Shown here piece after piece: positions 19,312 through 26,992 of a DNA stretch of 64,000 nucleotides. Location of the stretch: the NCBI RefSeq assembly GCF_900176145.1, contig NZ_FWWY01000001.1:563517-627516 (forward strand), in the 5' to 3' direction. The DNA is from Sulfobacillus thermosulfidooxidans DSM 9293. Lineage in GTDB: Bacteria > Bacillota > Sulfobacillia > Sulfobacillales > Sulfobacillaceae. Within the stretch, counting starts at the first letter, position 1, and each line of letters opens with the position of its first letter. The translations under genes and the position numbers were made by a program. A model generated the notes under the pieces. That model was not told the origin of the DNA. It ran no database searches and saw nothing but the letters and a program-made list of their open reading frames with translations.

Positions 19312-19340
19312 TTGGTCGAAGATAGTTCTCGTGGTATGCT
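19312..19340 (+). promoter_or_regulatory. Possible promoter ahead of IscB insertion
   Basis: TTGGTC, a 17-nt spacer and TATGCT lie ~75 nt before the element. The match is modest. It may be the original promoter of the dsrE-like gene and could now drive the omega-RNA. Confidence 0.3.
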
Positions 19341-19403
19341 GAATGCCAAGGGTCCACATGGTACCCCCAAAAGATTGGGATGACCAAAATGTGCTCTTCT
19401 CCC

Positions 19404-19640
19404 TATTCCGAGGTGATGACGTCAATAACCCCGCCGTAAACGGCGAGGCTTGGTAAAGCCTCAGATTGACTAGCCTCAGTGCTTTGGGCACTCCGTTGGG
19501 ATCGTCACGACACCTTGGGATACGCGTCCTAGTTCCAAGCCCTGTCGTCCGTGGTTAAAAGTCTTGTGGGGTAGAGACGGTGCTGCGGGCACGACAAGCG
19601 GTTCCAACATTGGCGAAGGACAACGCACTCCGAAAGGAGA
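19404..19640 (+). ncRNA. omega-RNA (HEARO RNA) of the IscB element
   Basis: Immediately inside the left end is the HEARO-type scaffold: ATAACCCCGCCGTAAACGGCG folds as CGCCG-TAAA-CGGCG, followed by a perfect 7-bp stem GAGGCTT/AAGCCTC (19445-19462) and a stem AGTGC/GCACT near 19478-19492, then a longer structured region reaching the iscB ribosome site (AAAGGAGA at 19633). In characterised IscB systems the ~16 nt just upstream of the scaffold is the guide; here that would be 19404-19419 (TATTCCGAGGTGATGA). Boundaries are inferred from the family, and the 3' end is uncertain. Confidence 0.72.
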
Positions 19641-19648
19641 TAGACGTG

Positions 19649-20905
19649 ATGCTCGTCTATGTATTAAACCAATACGGTAAACCCCTGATGCCTTGCGCTC
19701 CCCGAAAGGCTCGCCTGCTTCTTAAAGCCGGAAAAGCCCAGGTAGTACGCCGGACACCGTTTACAATCCAATTGCTCTACGGGAGTTCTGGATATCAGCA
19801 AGCCGTTTCTTTAGGTGTAGATGCTGGTACGATGTATATCGGTCTTTCCGCTACTACAGAAAAAAAGGTGCTGTTTGAGGCGGAAGTGATGCTTCGCACG
19901 GATATTCAAGAATTGCTTTCTACCCGGCGTGAGTTCCGCCGGGCAAGAAGACACCGCAAAACCCGGTATCGTAAACCCCGATTCTTGAATCGCCAGAAAC
20001 CGGAGAGGTGGCTGGCTCCTTCCGTACAGAACAAAGTCGATACCCATGCCAAGGTCATTCAGAGGGTGTTAAGCATCCTGCCCATTACCAACATCACCGT
20101 TGAAGTCGCCCAATTCGATATTCAGAAGATCAAAAACCCTGATATTGCCGGGACTGAATATCAACAGGGCGAACAAATGGGATTCTGGAACGTGCGGGAG
20201 TATGTGTTGTTTCGGGATAAACATACCTGCCAGCACTGCAAAGGCAAGTCAGGAGACAAGATCTTAAATGTCCACCACATCGAAAGCCGCAAGACGGGTG
20301 GGGATGCTCCTGGCAATTTGATTACTCTCTGCGATGCTTGCCACGTGAAAATCCACCGAGAAGGCCTTACTCATCTCTTTCAGAGGCAACAAAAGTCCTT
20401 CCGAGATGCCAGCCAAATGACGGTCATGCGGTGGTTTATCTATCGGGGTATCCAAAAAGTGTTCCCTCATGCCGAGGTGACCTATGGGTACATTACCAAG
20501 AACACCCGTATCCAAAACGGTTTAGAGAAAAGCCATCTAGTCGATGCCAGGTGCATCAGCGGGAATCCCACGGCAACGTCTTTGGCGGGCACATACCTCA
20601 TCAAACAGGTACGGGGGCAAAATCGGCAACTCCACAAAGCTACGATTCTCAAAGGCGGAGTGCGTAAAGCGAACAAATCTCCGAGCTTCGTTTTTGGTTT
20701 CCAGTTGTTCGATAAGGTGCGGTACAATGGGCAAGAGTGCTTTGTCTTTGGTAGGCGTTTGCGTGGTGCGTTCGATCTGCGGTTACTTGACGGAACAAAG
20801 ATAACTTCTGGAGCCAGCCATAACAAACTGACTTTGCTTGAACGTGCCTCAACCTTGTTAATTCAGCTTGAGAAAGGAGGAAAGGCGGCTTCCTCTCCGG
20901 CCTAA
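19649..20905 (+). CDS. iscB: IscB RNA-guided nuclease (RuvC + HNH)
   Basis: This is a 418-residue protein. In order: N-terminal PLMP/RRXRR domain (PLMPCAPRKARLLLKAGKAQ, 12-31); RuvC-I SLGVDAG with Asp58; arginine-rich bridge helix (~93-110); RuvC-II TVEVAQFD with Glu152; an HNH domain 194-237 with CQHC, LNVHHIES (His209/210) and CDACH zinc cysteines; and RuvC-III KSHLVDARC with Asp299. All expected catalytic residues of both nuclease centres are present. IscB is the ancestor-like relative of Cas9 and cuts DNA guided by omega-RNA. The start is ATG at 19649 after AAAGGAGA, matching the family N-terminus MLVYVLNQYGKP. The stop lies within the right-end hairpin. Confidence 0.93.
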   Translation: MLVYVLNQYGKPLMPCAPRKARLLLKAGKAQVVRRTPFTIQLLYGSSGYQQAVSLGVDAGTMYIGLSATTEKKVLFEAEVMLRTDIQELLSTRREFRRARRHRKTRYRKPRFLNRQKPERWLAPSVQNKVDTHAKVIQRVLSILPITNITVEVAQFDIQKIKNPDIAGTEYQQGEQMGFWNVREYVLFRDKHTCQHCKGKSGDKILNVHHIESRKTGGDAPGNLITLCDACHVKIHREGLTHLFQRQQKSFRDASQMTVMRWFIYRGIQKVFPHAEVTYGYITKNTRIQNGLEKSHLVDARCISGNPTATSLAGTYLIKQVRGQNRQLHKATILKGGVRKANKSPSFVFGFQLFDKVRYNGQECFVFGRRLRGAFDLRLLDGTKITSGASHNKLTLLERASTLLIQLEKGGKAASSPA

Positions 20906-20914
20906 ACGCCGGAG
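20895..20914 (+). repeat. Right-end hairpin of IscB element
   Basis: A 7-bp perfect stem CTCCGGC/GCCGGAG with loop CTAAAC contains the iscB stop codon. Subterminal hairpins of this kind are what Y1 transposases recognise in IS200/IS605 elements; it may also end the iscB transcript. Confidence 0.6.
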
Positions 20915-20932
20915 TCCCCGCCACCGATCTGG

Positions 20933-21280
20933 ATGGATTTCGATTTAGGAGTGGTTTTTCACGTCAACGACGCCTCTTCTCAAAAGCAGCGCGCCGCTTT
21001 AAAAAATATTTCTAATTTGCTAGCCGAAATGCCCGAGATTCCCGTAGAATTAGTCGTCCAAGGTGACGCCATTAATTTGGTTGTTTCGAACGAGACGACA
21101 CTCGCCCAAGAACTCGCTGCCTTGCAACAACAAGGCGTTGTGATTGCCGTCTGTCACAATACAATGAAAGCCAAGGGTGTCACAGAAGCCGAATTGTTAC
21201 CGGGAATGACAATCGTTCCTTCGGCCGTCGGCGAATTGGTGCGCCGGCAACGCCAAGGATTAGCGTATATTAAACCCTAA
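20933..21280 (+). CDS. DsrE/DsrF-like family protein
   Basis: The 115-residue protein matches the COG1416-type DsrE fold: VVFHVND at the start, ELVVQGDAINLVV, the single conserved cysteine in VIAVCHNTM (about residue 82) and the tail GMTIVPSAVGELVRRQRQGLAYIKP. Relatives take part in sulfur relay or are of unknown role. The visible ATG has no ribosome site, because the IscB element ends 8 nt before it. If the element is removed, the left flank supplies GAGGTG-ATGA and, with the right junction at 20924, the frame is continuous (M-T-I-W-M-D-F...). Expression may therefore be altered by the insertion. Confidence 0.75.
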   Translation: MDFDLGVVFHVNDASSQKQRAALKNISNLLAEMPEIPVELVVQGDAINLVVSNETTLAQELAALQQQGVVIAVCHNTMKAKGVTEAELLPGMTIVPSAVGELVRRQRQGLAYIKP

Positions 21281-21312
21281 ACCCAATCCGTTGAAACACC
21301 CCAAAATCTAGT

Positions 21313-21349
21313 AAACCCCTTGGAGACCGTGGTTCTTCTCCAGGGGTTT
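21313..21349 (+). terminator. Hairpin terminator after dsrE-like gene
   Basis: AAACCCC...TGGAGA pairs with TCTCCA-GGGGTTT across a 9-nt loop with a one-base bulge; the 3' arm ends in GTTTGATT. It sits ~33 nt after the stop codon. Confidence 0.55.
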
Positions 21350-21485
21350 GATTATCTATCGGCAAAATCATCCGATTGGGTCTTCTCATCACATGAACTG
21401 CATAGGATATAGCAAAAGCTTCACCTGTTAGCGCGATGGAGATCAATCAATCCTGCCAACTTTATCACTGAAGGAGGACAAGGTT

Positions 21486-21749
21486 ATGACGTGGAAAGAA
21501 GCGCTCCAAGAAGCCGTAGAAGAACGCGATCTCGCCGAACATGCATTTATCCATGCCTCCACCGAGTACTGTGATTACCACATCTACCGGCTTCAGGCCG
21601 CCGAAGAAAAAGTGCGCTTAGTTATACGTCAAGCTCGCGCCGCCATGGGTTATGAGACCAACAAGCTTAGTGCACCTGTGGTACCACAACTCCGTGCACA
21701 GTCCGAAGCTCATTTTAGCGGTTACGACCGGATGACCGAAGACGAATAA
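21486..21749 (+). CDS. Small helical protein, DUF2508/YaaL-like
   Basis: The 87-residue protein starts 7 nt after AAGGAGGA and is almost wholly helical and charged: LAEHAFIHASTEYCDYHIYRLQAAEEKVRLVIRQAR. The spacing of aromatic and Ala/Glu residues resembles DUF2508 (YaaL), a family of small Firmicute proteins of unknown role. Its last 28 nt overlap the end of asnB on the other strand. The gene call is strong because of the ribosome site and composition; the family call is tentative. Confidence 0.6.
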   Translation: MTWKEALQEAVEERDLAEHAFIHASTEYCDYHIYRLQAAEEKVRLVIRQARAAMGYETNKLSAPVVPQLRAQSEAHFSGYDRMTEDE

Positions 21750-23611
21750 CCACGGCGCTGGGCATCTCGAACCTTAGACTGCATTTCTTCCGCCCACAAT
21801 TCCAGCATGAGCAAGGAATAAATTTGGCGAGCTGTGGTACCGTGGCCAGGCCCCATATCCGCCAACAACCGGTGTACTTCGGAAATATTTAGCCATTCTT
21901 GTGTCAAAGCCGAATCGCTTGTAAGGGTATCCCAAGCAATATCATGCAGGGGTCCAGCTAAAAGATCCGTAAGCGGTGTCGGAAAACCTTGTTTCGGTCT
22001 GCGCACAATTTCAGGTGGCAAGACCCGTTTTGCCACTTCCCGTAAGACCCTCTTGTCTTCTTTTCCCGATCGGCGCAGTGCTAAGGGCAAACGCAGAGCT
22101 AAATCGACCACTTCGTGATCACAAAATGGCACCCGGATTTCCAGATTATAGTGCATGCCAATCCTATCCGCTTTGAGAAGCACATCATCTGGCAAGAACC
22201 ATTGCACATCAAACCCTTGCATGGCCTGTAATTCGGGAAGATTGGCATGAGTCATCCAATATTCGGCGACAGCCCCTGGTCTATCCGGTTGAACCCATTC
22301 GGGCTTCAAAATGCGCCGTTGTTCTTCCGAATTGAAGGTGAAACCGACACCACGATATCGTTCGCTTATCGGTACGGCCGCACGTCGAAAAGCGTTAGAC
22401 CCCGGCCAATTTTGCTGGATCCACAGATTCCTCGCCCATGTGGGCACTTTTCGCAGCCAGGAGAGGCTGTGAACCTCGCCATATCCCGCATATCCAGCGA
22501 AAATTTCATCCGCGCCTTCGCCTGAGATCATCACGGTTTCTTGCTCCGCAGCGGCTTTAGCCACCCCGTCAAGCGGCAACACGGTTGGATCAGCCATCGG
22601 TTCATCTAAAACGTAAGCGAGTTCCCGAACGCGCTCGGGAGTAATGGTTAAATCCACATCAACCCGGTGCAGCTCAATGCCGTAGGTTTTGGCAACCTTT
22701 TCGGCCCATGCAAATTCGTCGTACCCCGGGTATTTCGCAGGAAATGTGGCCGACCATGCGGCCAAAGGTCGCTCCAGGGTTCCCGCAGCAATAGCTGTCA
22801 ATACACTCGAATCTAATCCCCCAGACAAAAACACCCCTAATGGGACATCGGAAGCTAAATGACCGCGCACGACATCGACCAACAAGCCGTGCAGGCGATC
22901 GGCCCAATAAGTCATTTGCATGGTGGAATCGGGCTCGGTAATTGATGGCTGCCAATATAACCAGCGTTGTCGACGGCCATCGGCATGAATGACCATCACT
23001 TCGCCTGGTCTTAATTTGGTCACGTTTTTCACTAAAGTGTGAGGTGCCGGAACAAAACGGTGTGCGAGATAACTGGACAACATCTTCGGATCCACGTCAA
23101 AGCGAAAGCCGTTCAAGTTCATAAAGGACTTCAATTCCGAAGAAAAGGCCAGCATCTCGCCATTTTCGTACAGGTATAAAGGCTTTTGACCGACGCGGTC
23201 CCGGGCAAGAATGAGACGGTGAGTTTTCCGGTCCCAAAGGGCGATAGCATACATGCCCGAAAGTCGGTCCAAAAAGTTCATGCCAAATTCTTCATATAAG
23301 TGGACGAGCACTTCTCCATCCGCTTGACTATTCAGGTGATGGCCCATGGACTCCACTAATATTTTCAAATCAGGGTAATTGTAAAGTTCCCCATTATAGA
23401 CTGCTACGACTTTGCCGTCTTCTGAATAATAGGGCTGTTTGCCATGGAGAACGTCGATTACAGCGAGCCGACGCATACCAAAACCCATGTTGCGATCGGT
23501 AAAGCGCCCCTCATCATCAGGGCCGCGGTGTATCATCGCATTTAACATGCCTGTCAAGTCGCTGGCTTGTACCGGGCGTTCTCGATGCCATATCCCTGCT
23601 ATTCCGCAGAT
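21722..23611 (-). CDS. asnB: Asparagine synthase (glutamine-hydrolysing)
   Basis: The protein has an N-terminal glutaminase domain beginning CGIAGIWHRE, with RRLAVID, GEIYN-like NGELYNYPDL and ADGEVLVHLYEE, and a C-terminal synthetase domain with the PP-loop FLSGGLDSSVLTA and SGEGADEIFAGY. It makes asparagine from aspartate using glutamine and ATP. In this family the catalytic Cys must become residue 1 after Met removal. The codon before Cys is ATC (23611-23609), which lies 5 nt after GAGGTGG. The nearest ordinary start, GTG at 23620, lies inside that ribosome site and would add four residues before Cys. I place the start at ATC (629 residues); GTG with N-terminal trimming is the alternative. 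Confidence 0.88.
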   Translation of the reverse strand: MCGIAGIWHRERPVQASDLTGMLNAMIHRGPDDEGRFTDRNMGFGMRRLAVIDVLHGKQPYYSEDGKVVAVYNGELYNYPDLKILVESMGHHLNSQADGEVLVHLYEEFGMNFLDRLSGMYAIALWDRKTHRLILARDRVGQKPLYLYENGEMLAFSSELKSFMNLNGFRFDVDPKMLSSYLAHRFVPAPHTLVKNVTKLRPGEVMVIHADGRRQRWLYWQPSITEPDSTMQMTYWADRLHGLLVDVVRGHLASDVPLGVFLSGGLDSSVLTAIAAGTLERPLAAWSATFPAKYPGYDEFAWAEKVAKTYGIELHRVDVDLTITPERVRELAYVLDEPMADPTVLPLDGVAKAAAEQETVMISGEGADEIFAGYAGYGEVHSLSWLRKVPTWARNLWIQQNWPGSNAFRRAAVPISERYRGVGFTFNSEEQRRILKPEWVQPDRPGAVAEYWMTHANLPELQAMQGFDVQWFLPDDVLLKADRIGMHYNLEIRVPFCDHEVVDLALRLPLALRRSGKEDKRVLREVAKRVLPPEIVRRPKQGFPTPLTDLLAGPLHDIAWDTLTSDSALTQEWLNISEVHRLLADMGPGHGTTARQIYSLLMLELWAEEMQSKVRDAQRRGYSSSVIRS

Positions 23612-23640
23612 TGCAACCACCTCATTTCCAAGTTGCGTCG

Positions 23641-23646
23641 ATTATA
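23641..23646 (-). promoter_or_regulatory. -10 element of asnB
   Basis: A perfect TATAAT on the minus strand predicts a start near 23634 and a short ~23-nt leader. No good -35 at the right distance. Confidence 0.4.
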
Positions 23647-23761
23647 CGTCACCGACACCAAAAGCCGGTGAATCTATTGTGAGAGATTCTCATCTACTCT
23701 CATTACCGGTCGTTTAAATCAATACTTCCCTATGATACCCAACTTCCGGAGGATTGGAAAG

Positions 23762-23790
23762 TTGACACGGTTCGCGTTATCTGCTATAAG
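23762..23790 (+). promoter_or_regulatory. Strong sigma-A promoter with no gene downstream
   Basis: TTGACA (6/6), exactly 17 nt, TATAAG (5/6). It points at the convergent rpoD gene and no open reading frame follows before a terminator. Confidence 0.65.
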
Positions 23791-23796
23791 TCTTCA

Positions 23797-23873
23797 GCAT
23801 TTGACATCCTTCAGCATGTTATAGAAAGAAAACGGATAGATAAAAAAGACCGCCTGAGGCGGTCTTTTTGAGG
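23797..23873 (+). ncRNA. Candidate ~75-nt small RNA between asnB and rpoD
   Basis: Defined by the promoter at 23762-23790 and the hairpin plus T5 tract at 23844-23869. The only ATG inside leads to a stop after two codons. The body is A-rich (AGAAAGAAAACGG) between two TTCAGCAT repeats and the terminator stem. It matches no RNA family I recognise. The alternative is that the promoter is fortuitous and the hairpin serves only rpoD. Confidence 0.45.
23844..23870 (-). terminator. Bidirectional terminator after rpoD
   Basis: AAAAGACCGCC-TGA-GGCGGTCTTTT is a long GC-rich stem flanked by A/T tracts on both sides, so it can end rpoD transcripts on the minus strand and the candidate small RNA on the plus strand. 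Confidence 0.85.
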
Positions 23874-24983
23874 CTAATCCAAGTAGTCTTTAAGCTTTTT
23901 GCTCCGAGTGGGATGGCGCAATTTCCTCAAGGCTTTGGCTTCGATTTGACGAATCCGCTCTCGCGTCACCCCGAAAACCTGACCCACTTCTTCCAAGGTA
24001 CGTGCCCGTCCGTCATTGAGGCCAAAACGTAGACGCAAAACCTTTTCCTCACGGTTGGTTAACGTGTCTAAAACCTCTTCCAACTGTTCTTTCAACAGTT
24101 GGTAGCCAGCAGCCTCCGCGGGAGCGGGAGCATCCTCGTCCTCGATGAAGTCGCCCAAATGAGAATCCTCTTCTTCTCCAATAGGCGTTTCGAGTGATAC
24201 CGGCTCTTGGGCAACTTTCAAAATTTCCCGCACCCGTTCTTCCGTAATGCCCATCTCTTTGGCAATTTCTTCTGGCGTCGGATCACGCCCTAATTCCTGT
24301 AACAATTGACGTTGGACACGAATCAGTTTATTTATCGTTTCCACCATATGCACAGGAATTCGGATAGTCCGAGCCTGATCAGCAATGGCTCGGGTAATAG
24401 CTTGCCGTATCCACCACGTCGCATACGTACTGAACTTATATCCCTTACGATAATCAAATTTCTCGACCGCTTTAATGAGTCCTAGATTGCCCTCTTGAAT
24501 CAGATCTAAGAACAGCATCCCACGACCGACATACCGTTTGGCGATGGAGACAACAAGTCGTAAGTTGGCTTCAGCCAATTTACGTTTAGCTTCCTCATCT
24601 CCCTGTTCAATACGTTTCGCTAATTCCACTTCTTCTTCGGCTGTTAACAAGGGCACACGACCAATTTCCTTCAAATACATTCTGACCGGATCATCAATGG
24701 CCACCCCATCCGGTACACTTAAATCCCGACCAATATCTTCTGTCTCTTCAACATCAACTTCGTCAGGCTCTGGCTCTTGTTCATCCGCTACCTGTTCTCC
24801 AACCAATTCAATTCCTAACTCGCCAAACATTTCATATATGCTGTCAATCTGGTCGGGAGGAAGGTCAACAGACTGCAGAGTGTCCACAATTTCACCATAA
24901 GACAACTTACCCCGCTCTTGACCACGGCGAATCAGGGATTTGACCTCATCAATTTGCCCCACAGATTTCTTTCCCTGAGCCAT
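23874..24983 (-). CDS. rpoD: Primary RNA polymerase sigma factor (SigA/RpoD)
   Basis: The 369-residue protein has an acidic N-terminal region 1.1 (about 1-85), region 1.2/2 with [17 protein letters not shown] and the -10 recognition helix in [37 protein letters not shown] (split here only for reading), region 3, and the -35 recognition helix [21 protein letters not shown] near the C-terminus. It directs the polymerase to housekeeping promoters. It begins 1 nt after dnaG and ends at a strong terminator, the usual dnaG-rpoD arrangement. Confidence 0.97.
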   Translation of the reverse strand: MAQGKKSVGQIDEVKSLIRRGQERGKLSYGEIVDTLQSVDLPPDQIDSIYEMFGELGIELVGEQVADEQEPEPDEVDVEETEDIGRDLSVPDGVAIDDPVRMYLKEIGRVPLLTAEEEVELAKRIEQGDEEAKRKLAEANLRLVVSIAKRYVGRGMLFLDLIQEGNLGLIKAVEKFDYRKGYKFSTYATWWIRQAITRAIADQARTIRIPVHMVETINKLIRVQRQLLQELGRDPTPEEIAKEMGITEERVREILKVAQEPVSLETPIGEEEDSHLGDFIEDEDAPAPAEAAGYQLLKEQLEEVLDTLTNREEKVLRLRFGLNDGRARTLEEVGQVFGVTRERIRQIEAKALRKLRHPTRSKKLKDYLD

Positions 24984-24984
24984 G

Positions 24985-26775
24985 TTATCCCTCCTTTCCT
25001 ATGCGAACAGCATCCCATGGCGCAGATGTTCTGGTCATCTGATCCTGAGCCAAGCGGCTCTGCAACGCCTGAATTTCCCGTATCAATTCAGGCGAATCCT
25101 CGCCTTGTTTTAGCCGCGCAATGAGTGATTTCCATCGAGTATTATCCCGTTGCCGCACAATGGCCTGCATAACATCTTCAAACACACGCGGCCCTCCATC
25201 GGGACCATCATACGCAAGGGCCTCCAAAACGAGGCGACGGACCTGCGTTTCCATCCTGTCAATCTGACTCGTTAACTCTGCCAGGGGTTTACCCTGTTCC
25301 AGGTTATCTAAAACTGGAGTCAGATCATGTTCCAAAATCCATTCTGGCAAGGTTTCCCGTACCTTTCCCACATATTCTGGATGCCGAACTAATAAGGCCA
25401 GTAAATAGACATCATACGATGGTCTTTTGACCTTTGAAACGATTCTCTCCATATTATGCCTATTTTTCGGCGATATATGCCCATTTCCTTGCTTCAACCC
25501 AAAACTCTGTGCTAAAATACTTTGATCAACTTGCAGTTTTCTCGCCATCAGTTCGAGATAGCCTGCTTTCTCAATGGGGTTGCTCAAAGCATTCCAAAAA
25601 GGTTTTAGCCCTTCCACTAACTCGGCCTTTGCTCGGGCTGACTGTCTAGGTGAGTCGGCCAGACGTTCTTCTAATATCGCCTCAAAATAGGGTATGCGAC
25701 GTTCCACACTTTCGGCTAGAGCTGACAAACCCTTTTCCCTTAAAAATTCATCCGGATCTTTCCCGCTAGTCAACGTGACTCGATTCACCTGGACGCCTTC
25801 CTCCGAAAGAATCATAAAAGCCCGTCTCATAGCCTCTTGCCCGGCTTGATCCCGGTCATACAGCAAGTCCACTTCCTTGCTATAACGCGCTAACGCCCGC
25901 GCATGTTCTTTGCTCAAAGCCGTTCCCAAACTCGCCACAGCCTGTCCTAATCCAGCCTCGTGACACGCTATGACATCGAAATATCCCTCAACCAATAAGG
26001 GCCGCCGACCTTGACGCCAAAATTTCCGTGCCAAATGTTCTCCATAGAGTACCGTACTTTTATGAAATAACGGCGTATCAGGTGAATTAAGATATTTCGG
26101 TTCCTGATCGGGCTCAATTGAACGGCCCCCAAAGGCAATAAGTTGACCCCGGTGATTCCAAATAGGAAACATGATACGATGACGCCACCGATCATAAATG
26201 CCTTGATTTTCCTGTCGGGAGACAGCAACCCCCGCTTCGAGCATTTCGGCATCGGTAATACCATGTTTCGATAAGAACTGTGTGAGAGCATTCCATGACT
26301 TGGGAGCATAGCCCAATTCAAATCGTTTTCGCGCCGCTTCACTGACTTGACGAGATGCCAAATATCCTAAAAAGATCTCAGCATATTGATTAGCGCTGAT
26401 TTGAAAAAATTCCTGAGTCCACTCCATCACGGCCTGTAGTCGACTAAAGTGGCGTGTCACTTCCGTGTTCTCAGACTTTTGAGGTCGCGGTATGCCCACT
26501 TCGGTAGCAAGCATGTCCACTGCCTCATTAAAACTTAAGCCATCATGCTCCATCAAAAATGTGTAGACAGTGCCTCCCGTGTGACAGCCGAAACAATAAA
26601 ATAATTGCTGCTGGGGATCCACACTAAACGACGGCGTTTTTTCCTGATGAAACGGACACAATCCCCAAAAATTTTTGCCTTTCTGCTTTAGACTGACATA
26701 ACGTCCGATGACGTCAACAATATCAGCAGCATCTCTCACTGCGTTGACCCAGGCCTCGTATGTGGAATCAAGCAT
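24985..26775 (-). CDS. dnaG: DNA primase
   Basis: The 596-residue protein has the N-terminal CHC2 zinc ribbon (CPFH...CFGC, about 40-65), the TOPRIM core with [15 protein letters not shown] and the acidic [10 protein letters not shown], and a C-terminal helicase-interaction region. It makes RNA primers at the replication fork. It is followed by rpoD with a 1-nt gap. The upstream region (26776-26934) contains two TATAAT-like strings in AT-rich DNA but no clear full promoter. Confidence 0.96.
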   Translation of the reverse strand: MLDSTYEAWVNAVRDAADIVDVIGRYVSLKQKGKNFWGLCPFHQEKTPSFSVDPQQQLFYCFGCHTGGTVYTFLMEHDGLSFNEAVDMLATEVGIPRPQKSENTEVTRHFSRLQAVMEWTQEFFQISANQYAEIFLGYLASRQVSEAARKRFELGYAPKSWNALTQFLSKHGITDAEMLEAGVAVSRQENQGIYDRWRHRIMFPIWNHRGQLIAFGGRSIEPDQEPKYLNSPDTPLFHKSTVLYGEHLARKFWRQGRRPLLVEGYFDVIACHEAGLGQAVASLGTALSKEHARALARYSKEVDLLYDRDQAGQEAMRRAFMILSEEGVQVNRVTLTSGKDPDEFLREKGLSALAESVERRIPYFEAILEERLADSPRQSARAKAELVEGLKPFWNALSNPIEKAGYLELMARKLQVDQSILAQSFGLKQGNGHISPKNRHNMERIVSKVKRPSYDVYLLALLVRHPEYVGKVRETLPEWILEHDLTPVLDNLEQGKPLAELTSQIDRMETQVRRLVLEALAYDGPDGGPRVFEDVMQAIVRQRDNTRWKSLIARLKQGEDSPELIREIQALQSRLAQDQMTRTSAPWDAVRIGKEG

Positions 26776-26934
26776 CAGGAATCACTCCAGTCCATGAGGA
26801 AAAATTCGCCGCCAATGCAAATATTCCTGCTTATTTTTTCGCAATGACGAGAAATGAAGAAAAAAAATCCCCAGCCACACGGACGGGTTCGTAAATGATC
26901 ATTATTCACAATCATTATATTTACCATTATTATA

Positions 26935-26967
26935 GCACAGGATGCAAGAGTTTCTTGCATCCTGTGC
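26935..26967 (-). terminator. Terminator of the ppdK transcript
   Basis: A perfect 15-bp stem (26935-26949 with 26953-26967) and a 3-nt loop, followed on the minus strand by an A/T-rich TATAATAAT tract, sits 25 nt after the ppdK stop and ahead of dnaG. Confidence 0.7.
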
Positions 26968-26992
26968 CTATCTATCGTCGTCTAAACTCCGA

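Larger units (their letters stand above)
19420..20924 (+). mobile_element. IscB (HEARO) element, IS200/IS605-related, no transposase
   Basis: The element consists of an omega-RNA scaffold, iscB and a right-end hairpin; there is no Y1 transposase (tnpA), so it would need one in trans. HEARO/IscB elements are known to lie directly 3' of ATGA or GTGA; here the left flank ends with GTGATGA at 19413-19419. The right end is placed just past the imperfect hairpin and CCCCGCCAC; it could differ by a few nt. No target-site duplication is expected for this class and none is seen. Left and right ends share the string CCCCGCC. Confidence 0.75.

Noticed and set aside
23612-23760. Possible T-box leader for asnB
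   Set aside because: No T-box consensus and the predicted leader is only about 23 nt.
23801-23825. Second TTGACA...TATAGA inside the candidate small RNA
   Set aside because: The spacer is only 13 nt, too short for a sigma-A promoter.
24538-24900. 120-codon Ser/Thr-rich frame antisense to rpoD
   Set aside because: Repetitive composition is a mirror of the acidic and basic codons of sigma; many similar antisense frames lie over dnaG, ppdK, phoH and dnaJ.
26776-26960. Open frame of about 61 codons on the minus strand upstream of dnaG
   Set aside because: No ribosome site, low-complexity Phe and Ile content, overlaps the ppdK terminator region; no family resemblance.
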